Source: Rhizobium ecuadorense
GTDB taxonomy: Bacteria > Pseudomonadota > Alphaproteobacteria > Rhizobiales > Rhizobiaceae
Reading direction: 5' to 3'
NCBI RefSeq assembly: GCF_001187535.1
Contig: NZ_LFIO01001304.1
Span: 1-64,000, forward strand
DNA length: 64,000 nt
A model generated the notes under the pieces. That model had not been told where the DNA came from, made no database searches, and worked only from the letters and a program-made list of their open reading frames with translations. Position numbers and translations under genes: made by a program. Shown piece by piece: positions 44,442-53,033 of the stretch. Positions within the stretch are counted from its first letter, which is position 1. Every line of letters starts with the position of its first letter.

Positions 44442-46316
44442 ATGGAAGCGTTCTATATCGTGGTGCTGGTGTCGACGGCGCTCGTGCTTCTTGCCGCTTT
44501 TTCAAGCCTGCTCGCCTTCCGGTTCGGCGCCCCGCTACTGCTGCTTTTCCTGATGATCGGCCTTGCCGCCGGCGTCGACGGCCTCGGCATCGAGTTCAGT
44601 AATAATTACCTCGCCTATATTCTCGGCTCCATCGCGCTGGCCGTCATCCTGTTTGATTCCGGCTTCGGCACGCCGATGCACGCCTTCCGGCTGGCGGCCG
44701 TGCCCTCTCTGGCACTCGCCTCGGTCGGCGTGCTGATTACCGCCTCGCTCTTTGCCTTCGCCGCCATGTGGCTCTTGAACTTCACCTGGCTGGAAGGCCT
44801 GCTGCTCGGCTCGATCGTCGCCTCGACGGATGCCGCCGCCGTCTTCTTCCTGCTGCGCATCGGCGGCATCAATATCCGCGACAAGGTGCGCTCGACGCTG
44901 GAGGTCGAATCCGGCACCAACGACCCGATGGCGATCTTCCTGACCATCGCTCTCGTCGAGGTGCTGGCGAGCGGCGAACGTTACGCCGGCATCAATATCG
45001 GCATGCTCGCCATGTTCGTGCAGCAGATGGGCCTCGGCGTCATTCTCGGCCTGCTCGGCGGCATGATGATCGTGCTGATCGTCAGCAAGCTCGACACCGA
45101 CCGCGGCTTGACGCCGATCTTCGTGCTGGCGCTCGCCCTGCTCGTCTTCTCCTTCACCGGCGCGGTCGGCGGCAGCGGCTTCCTCGCCGTCTATGTCGCC
45201 GGCATCTACGCCGGAAACCGCAAGATGCAGGCGATCGGCACCATCAAACGCTTCCAGGACGGCATGACCTGGCTGGCGCAGATCATCATGTTCCTGGTGC
45301 TCGGCCTGCTCGCCACGCCGTCGCAATTCCCGGTGATCATCGTGCCGGCCATTCTGCTTGCCCTCTTCCTGATCTTCATCGCCCGACCCTTAGCGATCTG
45401 GCTGTCGCTGCTCCCCTTCGATTACACGCAGCAGGAGATCGGCTTCGTCGCCTGGGTCGGCCTGCGCGGCGCCGTCTCCATTCTGCTCGCCATCATGCCG
45501 ATCCTCGGCGGCCTGGAAAACGGCCAGATCTATTTCAACACGGCCTTCATCATCGTGCTGGTCTCGCTGCTCGTCCAGGGTTGGACGATCAAACCCGTCG
45601 CCAAGAAGCTCGGCCTGATTATTCCGCCGCGCATCGGCGCGGTCGACAAGGTCGAGGTCGATCTGCCGGGTGCCGCCAATCACGAGCTGCTTTCCTACCG
45701 CGTCATCAAGGATAGCCCGGTGCTGCGCGGCGAGCGCATTCCGCGCTGGGCAACCCCTTCGCTCGTCATCCGCGACGGCAAGTCGATGCGCTATCAATAT
45801 GCCGGACGGCTGCGCGAAAACGATCTCGTCTATCTCTTCATCGTGCCGAGCTATTCCCGCCTGCTCGACCGGCTTTTCGCCAGCCGTGCGCCGGTGGATG
45901 AGGACGATGCCGAATTCTTCGGCGCCTTCGCGCTTTCCCCTGCCCGCCCCGCAGCCGACCTCGACGCCGCCTATGGCCCCGGCCTGCTCAACGAATCCGA
46001 AAAGGGCCTGACCATCGCCGAACTGATGCGGCAGCGCCTCGGCGGCAAGGCCGATTATGCCGACCGCGTCCGTCTCGGTTCGATCATCCTGATCGTCCGC
46101 GATCTCGATGAGCACGACCACGTCACCTCCGTCGGCATGTCGCTCGAAGCCGTCGAACCGGCGATCACCCTGCCGATCTTTATCAATCTCAAAGACATTA
46201 TCGCGCGGATCCGCGACCGGCTGAAGGGGCGCCGGAAGCGAGAAGCCGCAGCCTCCGAAGCCGCTCCGAAAGCAGCGGCCGGACGCGACGAAGGCACACA
46301 CGAAAACGGTCGCTGA
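44442..46316 (+). CDS. K+/H+ antiporter, NhaP2/CvrA type (CPA1 family)
   Basis: A 624-residue cation/proton antiporter. About 12 membrane segments fill residues 1-395, with GSIVASTDAAAVFFLLR and LEVESGTNDPMAIFLTIALVEV (the key Asp-Asp pair region). Cytoplasmic domains follow: a TrkA-C-type part (about 410-490: RVIKDSPVLRGERIPRWATPSLVIRDGK) and a CorC/HlyC-like C-terminus. ATG 44442 has AAGGGG upstream; a GTG two codons earlier is open but overlaps that site. It probably exports K+ or Na+ and serves pH and osmotic balance. Confidence 0.92.
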   Translation: MEAFYIVVLVSTALVLLAAFSSLLAFRFGAPLLLLFLMIGLAAGVDGLGIEFSNNYLAYILGSIALAVILFDSGFGTPMHAFRLAAVPSLALASVGVLITASLFAFAAMWLLNFTWLEGLLLGSIVASTDAAAVFFLLRIGGINIRDKVRSTLEVESGTNDPMAIFLTIALVEVLASGERYAGINIGMLAMFVQQMGLGVILGLLGGMMIVLIVSKLDTDRGLTPIFVLALALLVFSFTGAVGGSGFLAVYVAGIYAGNRKMQAIGTIKRFQDGMTWLAQIIMFLVLGLLATPSQFPVIIVPAILLALFLIFIARPLAIWLSLLPFDYTQQEIGFVAWVGLRGAVSILLAIMPILGGLENGQIYFNTAFIIVLVSLLVQGWTIKPVAKKLGLIIPPRIGAVDKVEVDLPGAANHELLSYRVIKDSPVLRGERIPRWATPSLVIRDGKSMRYQYAGRLRENDLVYLFIVPSYSRLLDRLFASRAPVDEDDAEFFGAFALSPARPAADLDAAYGPGLLNESEKGLTIAELMRQRLGGKADYADRVRLGSIILIVRDLDEHDHVTSVGMSLEAVEPAITLPIFINLKDIIARIRDRLKGRRKREAAASEAAPKAAAGRDEGTHENGR

Positions 46317-46385
46317 ACGCCTTGCGTCTCGAATGATCCTTGCTATGGTCGGCGCAATTTCCGCCAACCAAGACTGGATCTCCCC

Positions 46386-47588
46386 ATGCCTTCCTTCAAG
46401 ACTCTCGACGATCTCACTGACATCCGCGGCAAGCGCGTTCTCGTCCGCGTCGATCTCAACGTCCCGGTCAAGGACGGCAAGGTCACCGATACGACGCGTA
46501 TCGAGCGTGTGGCGCCGACGATCCTCGAACTGTCCGAGAAGGGCGCCAAGGTGATCCTGCTGGCTCATTTCGGCCGGCCGAAGGACGGCCCTTCGCCGGA
46601 TCTGTCGCTGTCGCTGATCGCCCCTTCGGTCGAGGAAGTGCTCGATCATGCCGTGTCGACCGCCTCCGACTGCATCGGCGAGGCTGCCGCCTCCGCCGTC
46701 GCCGCGATGAATGACGGCGATATCCTGCTGCTGGAAAACACCCGCTTCCACAAGGGCGAGGAAAAGAACGATCCCGACTTCACCAAGGCGCTCGCCGCCA
46801 ACGGCGACATCTATGTCAACGACGCCTTCTCCGCCGCCCACCGCGCCCATGCCTCGACCGAAGGCCTCGCCCACCACCTGCCGGCCCATGCCGGCCGCAC
46901 CATGCAGGCCGAGTTGGAGGCGCTGGAAAAGGGCCTCGGTGATCCCGCCCGCCCGGTCGTCGCAATCGTCGGCGGCGCCAAGGTCTCGACCAAGATTGAC
47001 CTCCTGATGAACCTCGTGAAAAAGGTCGATGCACTGGTCATCGGCGGCGGCATGGCCAATACCTTCATCGCCGCCCGCGGCACCAATGTCGGCAAGTCGC
47101 TCTGCGAGCATGACCTTGCCGAAACCGCCAAGCAGATCATGATCGAGGCCGCGACATCAGGCTGCGCCATCATTCTGCCGGAAGACGGCGTGATTGCCCG
47201 CGAGTTCAAGGCGGGTGCCGCCAACGAGACGGTCGATATCGAGGCCATTCCGGCCGATGCCATGGTGCTCGACGTCGGCCCGAAATCCGTCCAGGCCATC
47301 AACGCCTGGATCGAGCGCGCTTCCACTCTCGTCTGGAACGGCCCACTTGGCGCCTTCGAGATCGAGCCCTTCGATGCCGCGACCGTCGCTGCCGCGAAAT
47401 ACGCCGCTGGCCGCACCGCCGCCGGCAAACTCACCTCGGTTGCCGGCGGCGGCGACACCGTCTCGGCGCTGAACCATGCCGGCGTTGCCGACGATTTCAC
47501 CTATGTCTCCACAGCCGGCGGCGCTTTCCTGGAATGGATGGAAGGCAAGGAGCTTCCCGGCGTCGCCGTCCTGAACGCCGGCCGGTAA
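46386..47588 (+). CDS. pgk: Phosphoglycerate kinase
   Basis: Makes ATP and 3-phosphoglycerate from 1,3-bisphosphoglycerate. The 400-residue product begins MPSFKTLDDLTDIRGKRVLVRVDLNVPVKDG and has LLAHFGRPKDG, VNDAFSAAHRAHASTEG, VAIVGGAKVSTKIDLL and the late SVAGGGDTVSALNHAG, all family signatures. It is 70 bp after the antiporter and may share its transcript. A hairpin follows at 47598. Confidence 0.98.
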   Translation: MPSFKTLDDLTDIRGKRVLVRVDLNVPVKDGKVTDTTRIERVAPTILELSEKGAKVILLAHFGRPKDGPSPDLSLSLIAPSVEEVLDHAVSTASDCIGEAAASAVAAMNDGDILLLENTRFHKGEEKNDPDFTKALAANGDIYVNDAFSAAHRAHASTEGLAHHLPAHAGRTMQAELEALEKGLGDPARPVVAIVGGAKVSTKIDLLMNLVKKVDALVIGGGMANTFIAARGTNVGKSLCEHDLAETAKQIMIEAATSGCAIILPEDGVIAREFKAGAANETVDIEAIPADAMVLDVGPKSVQAINAWIERASTLVWNGPLGAFEIEPFDAATVAAAKYAAGRTAAGKLTSVAGGGDTVSALNHAGVADDFTYVSTAGGAFLEWMEGKELPGVAVLNAGR

Positions 47589-47597
47589 CTGCCTGCG

Positions 47598-47622
47598 CAT
47601 CGGCCCGATATTTGGGCCGATG
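47598..47622 (+). terminator. Weak terminator hairpin after pgk
   Basis: CATCGGCCC (47598-47606) and GGGCCGATG (47614-47622) form a 9-bp stem ten bases past the pgk stop. The T-run is poor (CCTCTGTT), so termination is uncertain. Confidence 0.5.
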
Positions 47623-47776
47623 CCTCTGTTCGAAATGCTGTCGCGTCCTTTGCGCGCCGAACAGGGCGCGCAACGCCCTCAGCCTGATTTGACAGGTTTT
47701 ACATGTGGATAGACCGCTGCGGCGAAGGGCCTTCCGCGGTCTTTTGCTCACGGGCTGAAAGAAATCCCACTTTTTC

Positions 47777-47803
47777 AAACGATTGAATTGATTTCAATCG
47801 TTT
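47777..47803. promoter_or_regulatory. 11-5-11 palindrome upstream of fba
   Basis: Perfect inverted repeat AAACGATTGAA-N5-TTCAATCGTTT in the 310-bp pgk-fba gap, about 95 bp before the fba start. The length and central CG-containing arms suit a dimeric repressor of the LacI/GntR kind. No regulator gene is next to it. Nothing else is seen in the gap. Confidence 0.6.
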
Positions 47804-47898
47804 CAGTGACTTAGGCTTCCATTTTCCTCTCTATAAACTTCTGTTATCGCCGTCCTATATTCTTAAACCGCCGATGTTTAACGCTGTGGAGAGATCGA

Positions 47899-48924
47899 AT
47901 GAGCGAACGACTGGAAGACATTGCAGTGCAGATGGTTGCGGGCGGCCGGGGACTGCTTGCTGCCGATGAATCGACCTCCACCATCAAGAAGCGTTTCGAC
48001 ACGATCAATCTCGAATCGACCGAAACGAGCCGCCGCGATTACCGCGAGATGCTCTTCCGCTCCGACGAGGCGATGAAGAAATATATCTCCGGCGTCATCC
48101 TGTTCGAAGAGACGCTCTACCAGAAGGCCGCAGACGGCACACCTTTCGTCGACATCATCCGCGCTGCCGGTTCCATTCCCGGCATCAAGGTCGACACCGG
48201 CGCCAAGCCGATGGCCAAATTTCCTGGCGAAACCATCACCGAAGGCCTCGACGGTCTCGGCGAACGGCTTGCCCGCTATTATGAAGCCGGCGCCCGTTTC
48301 GCCAAGTGGCGCGGCGTCATCGCCATCTCCTCGTCGCTGCCGACCCGCGGCTCGGTCCGCGCCAACGCTCAGGCGCTCGCCCGTTATGCCGCCCTCTGCC
48401 AGGAGGCCAAGATCGTGCCGATCGTCGAACCGGAATGCCTGATGGACGGCAAGCCGGGCGACCACAACATCGACCGCTGCGCCGAAGTCACCGAAGCCAC
48501 GCTGCGCATCGTGTTTGAAGAACTGGCCGATGCCCGCGTCAGCCTCGAAGGCATGATCCTGAAGCCGAACATGGTCATCGACGGCAAGAACGCCCGCAAG
48601 GCCTCGGTCGCCGAAGTCGCCGAGCGCACGGTCAAGGTGCTGAAGGCGACTGTTCCGTCAGCCGTTCCCGGCATCGCCTTCCTCTCCGGCGGCCAGACCA
48701 CGGAAGAAGCAACCGCGCACCTGTCCGCCATCAATTCCAGCGCCGACCTACCCTGGCTCGTCACCTTCTCCTACGGCCGCGCCCTGCAGGACAGCGCGCT
48801 CAAGGCCTGGAACGGCAAGCCTGAGAACGTCGCCGCCGGCCAGCGCGAATTCACCCACCGCGCCGAGATGAACAGCCTCGCCGCCAAGGGCAGCTGGAAG
48901 AAGGACCTGGAAAAGGCGGCCTGA
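47899..48924 (+). CDS. fba: Class I fructose-bisphosphate aldolase
   Basis: Cleaves or forms fructose-1,6-bisphosphate by Schiff-base chemistry, without metal. The 341-residue product has the class I start LEDIAVQMVAGGRGLLAADESTSTIKKRF, the substrate-binding IVPIVEPECLMDG, the Schiff-base lysine in LEGMILKPNMV and FLSGGQTTEEAT. GGAGAG precedes the ATG. It has its own upstream region with a palindrome and ends at a terminator. Confidence 0.97.
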   Translation: MSERLEDIAVQMVAGGRGLLAADESTSTIKKRFDTINLESTETSRRDYREMLFRSDEAMKKYISGVILFEETLYQKAADGTPFVDIIRAAGSIPGIKVDTGAKPMAKFPGETITEGLDGLGERLARYYEAGARFAKWRGVIAISSSLPTRGSVRANAQALARYAALCQEAKIVPIVEPECLMDGKPGDHNIDRCAEVTEATLRIVFEELADARVSLEGMILKPNMVIDGKNARKASVAEVAERTVKVLKATVPSAVPGIAFLSGGQTTEEATAHLSAINSSADLPWLVTFSYGRALQDSALKAWNGKPENVAAGQREFTHRAEMNSLAAKGSWKKDLEKAA

Positions 48925-48952
48925 TTTTTCAGCAGCCTTAACTCGGATGAAA

Positions 48953-48983
48953 AAGGGGCGGCAACACATCGTTGCCGCCCCTT
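48953..48983 (+). terminator. Terminator after fba
   Basis: Perfect 13-bp stem AAGGGGCGGCAAC-ACATC-GTTGCCGCCCCTT, 28 bp past the fba stop, with a short T-containing tail. Confidence 0.75.
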
Positions 48984-49068
48984 CTTGCATTGTCACGGCG
49001 ACAAGAAACCGGCTCGCCTCGCCGGAAAATCGTGCTTATCCATAGCCTCAGCCGCAACAGGAGCCGCC

Positions 49069-49992
49069 ATGGACACCCTCTCCTACGTCACCGTCGATGT
49101 CTTCACCTCCACCCGTTTTGAGGGCAATCCGCTTGCCGTCATCTCCGATGCGCGGGGCCTGAGCGATGCGGCGATGCAGAAGATCGCCACCGAGTTCAAC
49201 TATTCCGAAGTCACCTTCGTCCTTCCGCCGGAAAATCCGGAAAATTCCGCCCGCGTGCGCATCTTCACCCCGACGATGGAAATTCCCTTCGCCGGCCATC
49301 CGAATGTCGGCACCGCCTTTGTGCTCGGCCAGCAGGCGGAGATCTTCGGCAAGCCGCTCGGCGAAAAATTGCGCTTCGAGGAAAAGGCCGGCATCGTCGA
49401 AGTCGACCTGAAACGCAGCGGCGGAAGGGTCGCGGCCACCGCCATCCGCGCACCGCAGCCGCTGGCGATCGGCGATGTCATTGCCGAAGGAACCATCGCC
49501 CGCTGCGTCTCGCTCGAGCCCGGCGCCATCGTCAAAACCACCCACGCGCCGGTCTTTGCCTCAGTCGGCCTGAATTTCGCCGTGGCCGAAGTGAGCGGGC
49601 TTGAAGCGCTGGCCGCCGCTCGCCCCAACCTTGCCGGTTTCCAGGCGGCTGCCGGCCGCCAGACGACGAGCGGCCATGATTTCTCCCTCTTCGTCTATGC
49701 CAGAACATCTGAAAACCCCTGGCATATTCGCGCCCGCATGTTCGCACCGCTCGACAACGTGCCCGAGGACCCGGCAACCGGCAGCGCCTCAGCCGCCCTC
49801 GGCGCCTATCTTGTCTCGCTTACGCCTGATGCGTATATGAACGTCCGCATCACCGTTGAACAGGGCGTCGAAATGGGTCGGCGCAGTATCATCGCCCTCG
49901 ATGTCACGAAGTCCAATGGCATCGTTACAGATGTCGTCATCTCGGGTGGCTGCGTTTCCGTCATGCGCGGGGAAATCATCCTGCAGGACTGA
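49069..49992 (+). CDS. PhzF-family isomerase/epimerase-like protein
   Basis: A 307-residue protein with the two-lobed diaminopimelate-epimerase fold of the PhzF family. Visible are YVTVDVFTSTRFEGNPLAV, the conserved Glu47 in ATEFNYSEVTFVL, IFTPTMEIPFAGHPNVGTAFVL and VPEDPATGSASAALGAYL. The substrate is unknown. AGGAG lies upstream of ATG 49069; the longer open frame starts inside the fba terminator region. Confidence 0.92.
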   Translation: MDTLSYVTVDVFTSTRFEGNPLAVISDARGLSDAAMQKIATEFNYSEVTFVLPPENPENSARVRIFTPTMEIPFAGHPNVGTAFVLGQQAEIFGKPLGEKLRFEEKAGIVEVDLKRSGGRVAATAIRAPQPLAIGDVIAEGTIARCVSLEPGAIVKTTHAPVFASVGLNFAVAEVSGLEALAAARPNLAGFQAAAGRQTTSGHDFSLFVYARTSENPWHIRARMFAPLDNVPEDPATGSASAALGAYLVSLTPDAYMNVRITVEQGVEMGRRSIIALDVTKSNGIVTDVVISGGCVSVMRGEIILQD

Positions 49993-50014
49993 CGATCGCA
50001 GGCCGACGACAGGC

Positions 50015-50179
50015 CTACATCAGGAAATCGCGCAAGAGCAGGTCCAGTGCCCAGATCCCGAAAGCGATCAGCGCGATCTTCCAGAAATCCGTCCGCCGCC
50101 TAAGGCCGGGGAGCCCGAGCGGCTTGATCAGTTGTATCGCCATGGCAAGGATGAGCAGCAAGGCTATCAGCTTTGTCAT
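50015..50179 (-). CDS. Small membrane protein (54 residues)
   Basis: A short minus-strand gene in the gap between phzF and the MFS transporter. The product has two hydrophobic segments (LIALLLILAMAIQLI and IALIAFGIWALDLLL) joined by a basic turn (LRRRTDF), like a membrane hairpin. A GGAA stretch lies about 12 bases before the ATG. No family recognised. It is convergent with phzF. Confidence 0.6.
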   Translation of the reverse strand: MTKLIALLLILAMAIQLIKPLGLPGLRRRTDFWKIALIAFGIWALDLLLRDFLM

Positions 50180-50351
50180 GCTTTATTTTTTCCATTTTTC
50201 GGAATGTCACAGGACGGACATTTTTCCGCGCCAACACAGGTGCTTCGCACGCCGTAAAGACATTCCGGGGCACAATCAATCATCTTGAGGCTGGGCTGAC
50301 GCAGGTCATGCCTTATGTCATTCCAAAATCACTGAGACCGAGTCTGGGGAA

Positions 50352-51668
50352 ATGAAGAGAAACCTTCTGTCCGTCGCCGCGCTGCTTTTTGGCACGCTCT
50401 TCCTATTCATGGGCAACGGCCTGCAGGGCATCCTGCTTCCCGTGCGCGGCAATCTCGAAGGTTACGCCACCACGACGCTCGGCCTGCTCGGCACCTCATG
50501 GGCCGGGGGCTTCGTCATCGGCTGCCTGGTGGCGCCGAAACTGGTGCGCCGCGTCGGCCATGTCAGAGCCTTCTCGGGCTTCATCTCGATCATCGCCATC
50601 ATCGCCCTGGTCAGCGGAATCATCATCGATCCGATCTGGTGGGTGGTCCTGCGCGCCGTCACCGGCTTCTCCACCGCCGGCACCTCGATGATCATCGAAA
50701 GCTGGCTGAACGAGCGGGCCAGCAACGAGAGCCGCGGCGCGATCTTCTCGCTCTATATCGGCATCACGCTGCTCGGCGTCGTCGGCGGCCAGATGATGAT
50801 CCCGCTCGAGGATGTGCGCACACCGGTACTGTTCATGATTTGCGGCATTTTCTATTGCATCGCCATGCTGCCGACGACGCTTTCCACCGCCGCTTCGCCG
50901 CAGCCGCTGAAGGCGGTCCGCCTCGACTTGCCGGCGCTCTATCGCAATTCGCCGGTCTCCTGCCTCGGCATCCTGCTCGTCGGCATCGCCAACGGCGCCT
51001 ATGGCACGCTCGGCGCCGTCTTCGGCGCCGGCGCCGGCCTCTCCGATACCAGCATCGCCGTCATGATGAGCGCCACCATCTTCGCCGGCGCCGTGATGCA
51101 ACTGCCGGCCGGCCGGCTTTCCGATCGCATCGACCGCCGTTATGTGCTCGCCGCCATGTCCGGGATCGCCGCCCTTGCCGGCTTGCTGATCTTCTTGATC
51201 CACCCGACGTCGCCCGCCCTGCTGATCGGGCTCGTCGTCCTCTACGGCGCGGTGGCCAACACGCTCTATCCGATCGCCGTCGCCCACGCGAACGACTTCG
51301 CTGCATCGGAGGATTTCGTCAAGGTCTCCGGCGGCCTGTTGCTGCTTTACGGCATCGGCACGGTGATCGGCCCGACCATCGGCGGCCCCGTCATGTCGAT
51401 GATTACCCCGCATGCACTTTTCCTGGTCACCGCCATCGCCCACGTGCTCATCACCGTTTACGCCATCATCCGGAGCCGCATCCGCGCCGCCGTCCCGGCC
51501 AGCGATCGCGACGCCTATACGACGATCCCGACCGGCACCTCGCCGATGCTGACACCGCAAAGCATGTCGCTCGCCGATCGCGGCAGCAGCAAAGCGGCCG
51601 AAACCGGCAAACCTTCTGAAACGGGGAAGTCTCCCGAAAGCAGCGATCCTGCTGTAAAGTTCGGCTAA
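50352..51668 (+). CDS. Major facilitator superfamily transporter (YcaD-like)
   Basis: A 438-residue transporter with 12 predicted membrane helices, then a hydrophilic Ser/Glu/Lys-rich tail (about 385-438). Motif-A-like loops are KLVRRVGHVRAF and LPAGRLSDRIDRRYVL, and SWLNERASNESRGAIFS is typical of the YcaD group. The substrate is not predictable. GGGGA precedes the ATG. A rhizobial repeat starts right at its stop codon. Confidence 0.9.
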   Translation: MKRNLLSVAALLFGTLFLFMGNGLQGILLPVRGNLEGYATTTLGLLGTSWAGGFVIGCLVAPKLVRRVGHVRAFSGFISIIAIIALVSGIIIDPIWWVVLRAVTGFSTAGTSMIIESWLNERASNESRGAIFSLYIGITLLGVVGGQMMIPLEDVRTPVLFMICGIFYCIAMLPTTLSTAASPQPLKAVRLDLPALYRNSPVSCLGILLVGIANGAYGTLGAVFGAGAGLSDTSIAVMMSATIFAGAVMQLPAGRLSDRIDRRYVLAAMSGIAALAGLLIFLIHPTSPALLIGLVVLYGAVANTLYPIAVAHANDFAASEDFVKVSGGLLLLYGIGTVIGPTIGGPVMSMITPHALFLVTAIAHVLITVYAIIRSRIRAAVPASDRDAYTTIPTGTSPMLTPQSMSLADRGSSKAAETGKPSETGKSPESSDPAVKFG

Positions 51669-51768
51669 GCAATTCCAGGAAAAGTGCGAAGCGGTTTTCC
51701 GTCCGGAATTGCGATAAAGCAAAAAGCTAGAGCGGTTCTGCGCTTCTATGAAAAGCTGAATCGCTCTA
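51669..51768. repeat. Rhizobial interspersed repeat after the MFS gene
   Basis: Two nested palindromes: GCAATTCC (51669-51676) with GGAATTGC (51705-51712), and TAGAGCG (51728-51734) with CGCTCTA (51762-51768). The core GAAAAGTGCGAAGCGGTTTTCC matches the element at 39569. Confidence 0.75.
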
Positions 51769-51845
51769 AAGCGCGTCGCGATCTTTCAGCTTCGCTCCTC
51801 GCGCTTTGGGTCTTTATTTTCGAGGCAGCAACGGAGGAGGAACCC

Positions 51846-52037
51846 ATGAGCTTCATCGATGACGACCGGCCGCAGAAGAAGACCGCCCACGAGATCGGCG
51901 CCGATCTCTCCATGCTTTCGGTCGACGAACTGAAGGCGCGGGTGGATTTGCTGAAGGCGGAGATCGCCCGCCTCGAAGCCGAGGCCGCCCGCAAGGCCTC
52001 CGGGCGGCAGGCCGCGGAAGGCTTCTTCCGCTCGTGA
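51846..52037 (+). CDS. DUF1192-family small protein
   Basis: A 63-residue protein with FIDDDRPQKKTAHEIGADLS and a helical coil LSVDELKARVDLLKAEIARLE, matching DUF1192. Function unknown. GGAGGAGG lies just before ATG 51846. It precedes rcdA by 390 bp, in the same direction. Confidence 0.85.
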   Translation: MSFIDDDRPQKKTAHEIGADLSMLSVDELKARVDLLKAEIARLEAEAARKASGRQAAEGFFRS

Positions 52038-52110
52038 TCCGATAAACCCCCGAAAAACAAGGCTATAGGCGGATAAATGAGCCCGCCTCAAGTCTTGCTT
52101 CGGCACAATG

Positions 52111-52125
52111 TTAATAAAATATTAA
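52111..52125 (+). promoter_or_regulatory. CtrA-type box 1
   Basis: TTAA-N7-TTAA, the consensus for the alphaproteobacterial cell-cycle regulator CtrA. It lies just before a TATAAG box at 52130 and 317 bp upstream of rcdA. Confidence 0.6.
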
Positions 52126-52142
52126 GCTTTATAAGGTATTAC

Positions 52143-52251
52143 TGTACTCATCCAGATTTTCTCTGGATTTCAGACAGTTTTCCAAGCGGTGAATTGGTCT
52201 GATTTTTCTCCCTGTTTTACCTTGAGAGCCGCGTTTGCGGCTCTTCTTTTT
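52143..52251 (+). ncRNA. Candidate small RNA or terminated leader before rcdA
   Basis: A TATAAG box at 52130-52135 is followed by a perfect hairpin ATCCAGA-TTTTC-TCTGGAT (52150-52168) and a classic terminator at 52225-52251. No gene lies between. This predicts a transcript of about 108 nt. The start is an estimate from the -10 box. Confidence 0.45.
52225..52251 (+). terminator. Rho-independent terminator upstream of rcdA
   Basis: Stem AGAGCCGC-GTTT-GCGGCTCT followed by TCTTTTTCC on the plus strand, with no coding gene directly before it. Confidence 0.8.
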
Positions 52252-52287
52252 CCTTGTGCCCGGCGCTTCTCCACGAAACTGTGGAGA

Positions 52288-52302
52288 TTAACCCTTTCTT
52301 AA
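52288..52302 (+). promoter_or_regulatory. CtrA-type box 2
   Basis: TTAA-CCCTTTC-TTAA, a second full match to TTAA-N7-TTAA, 126 bp upstream of the rcdA start and downstream of the terminator, so well placed to control rcdA itself. Confidence 0.6.
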
Positions 52303-52427
52303 GAAACGGCTTGCGCATTTGGGCTAATGATACCATCTTAAAGTCATAAAAACCGGGCTCGGAAACTTTTCTGTCGGCGCCCGCGTTACCTGAATATATG
52401 TAGCTGCGTGCAACAGGGACTATTGCG

Positions 52428-52943
52428 ATGTCGGAAGTTGGATTGAACACGATCAGTTTTGCAGGTCGCGCCGCTGCATCCTCGCAGTTCAAGGCACTTT
52501 ATGCGGAAGGCATGTCGCTGGTCGAAGAGACCGCCGCCTATCTCGACGGCCAGGGCCGCGCCGCTTCCAAGGTTCTGCCGCGGATGGCCTCGGTTCTCTA
52601 CGCCGCGGAATCGATGCGTCTCACCACCCGTCTCATGCAGATGGCCTCCTGGCTGCTGCTGCAGCGCGCCGTCAACAACGGCGAAATGTCCCGTGACCAG
52701 GTGCTGGCCGAGAAGAACAAGGTTCGCCTCGACGGATTCAATGTCGATCGCGCCGCGCCGGGCTGGGGCGACCTGCCGGAATCCTTCCGCGACCTCGTCG
52801 AGCGCTCGCTGCGTCTGCAGAACCGCATTGCCTTGCTCGACCGCGAGATCTACCGCCCGTCCGAAGCCGTGATCGTTCACGATAATCAGAACAGCGTCCA
52901 GGCCCAGCTTTCCCTGCTGCAGACCGCCTTCGGCAACAACTGA
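52428..52943 (+). CDS. rcdA: RcdA-like regulator of CtrA degradation (DUF1465)
   Basis: A 171-residue helical-bundle protein of the DUF1465 family. In Caulobacter its member RcdA is an adaptor that helps ClpXP degrade CtrA and other cell-cycle proteins. Visible parts are FAGRAAASSQFKALYAEGMSL, VLPRMASVLYAAESMRLTTRLMQMASWLLLQRAVN and LPESFRDLVERSLRLQNRIALLDREIY. The disordered C-terminal tail is short. Two CtrA-type boxes upstream suggest that CtrA controls its own degradation factor, as known in Caulobacter. Confidence 0.87.
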   Translation: MSEVGLNTISFAGRAAASSQFKALYAEGMSLVEETAAYLDGQGRAASKVLPRMASVLYAAESMRLTTRLMQMASWLLLQRAVNNGEMSRDQVLAEKNKVRLDGFNVDRAAPGWGDLPESFRDLVERSLRLQNRIALLDREIYRPSEAVIVHDNQNSVQAQLSLLQTAFGNN

Positions 52944-52966
52944 CCAGATCTGCGAGTATTCATTCA

Positions 52967-52997
52967 AACCGGCCGCGTCTGACGCGGCCGGTTTTTG
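52967..52997 (+). terminator. Rho-independent terminator after rcdA
   Basis: AACCGGCCGCGTC and GACGCGGCCGGTTTTT form a near-perfect stem with a T-run, about 24 bp past the rcdA stop. Confidence 0.88.
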
Positions 52998-53033
52998 TTT
53001 GCCTATGAACACCGGTTCCCGAGCCACACAAAA

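Noticed and set aside
45390..47111. 573-codon minus-strand open frame over the antiporter and pgk
   Set aside because: Shadow frame; both plus-strand genes are well supported.
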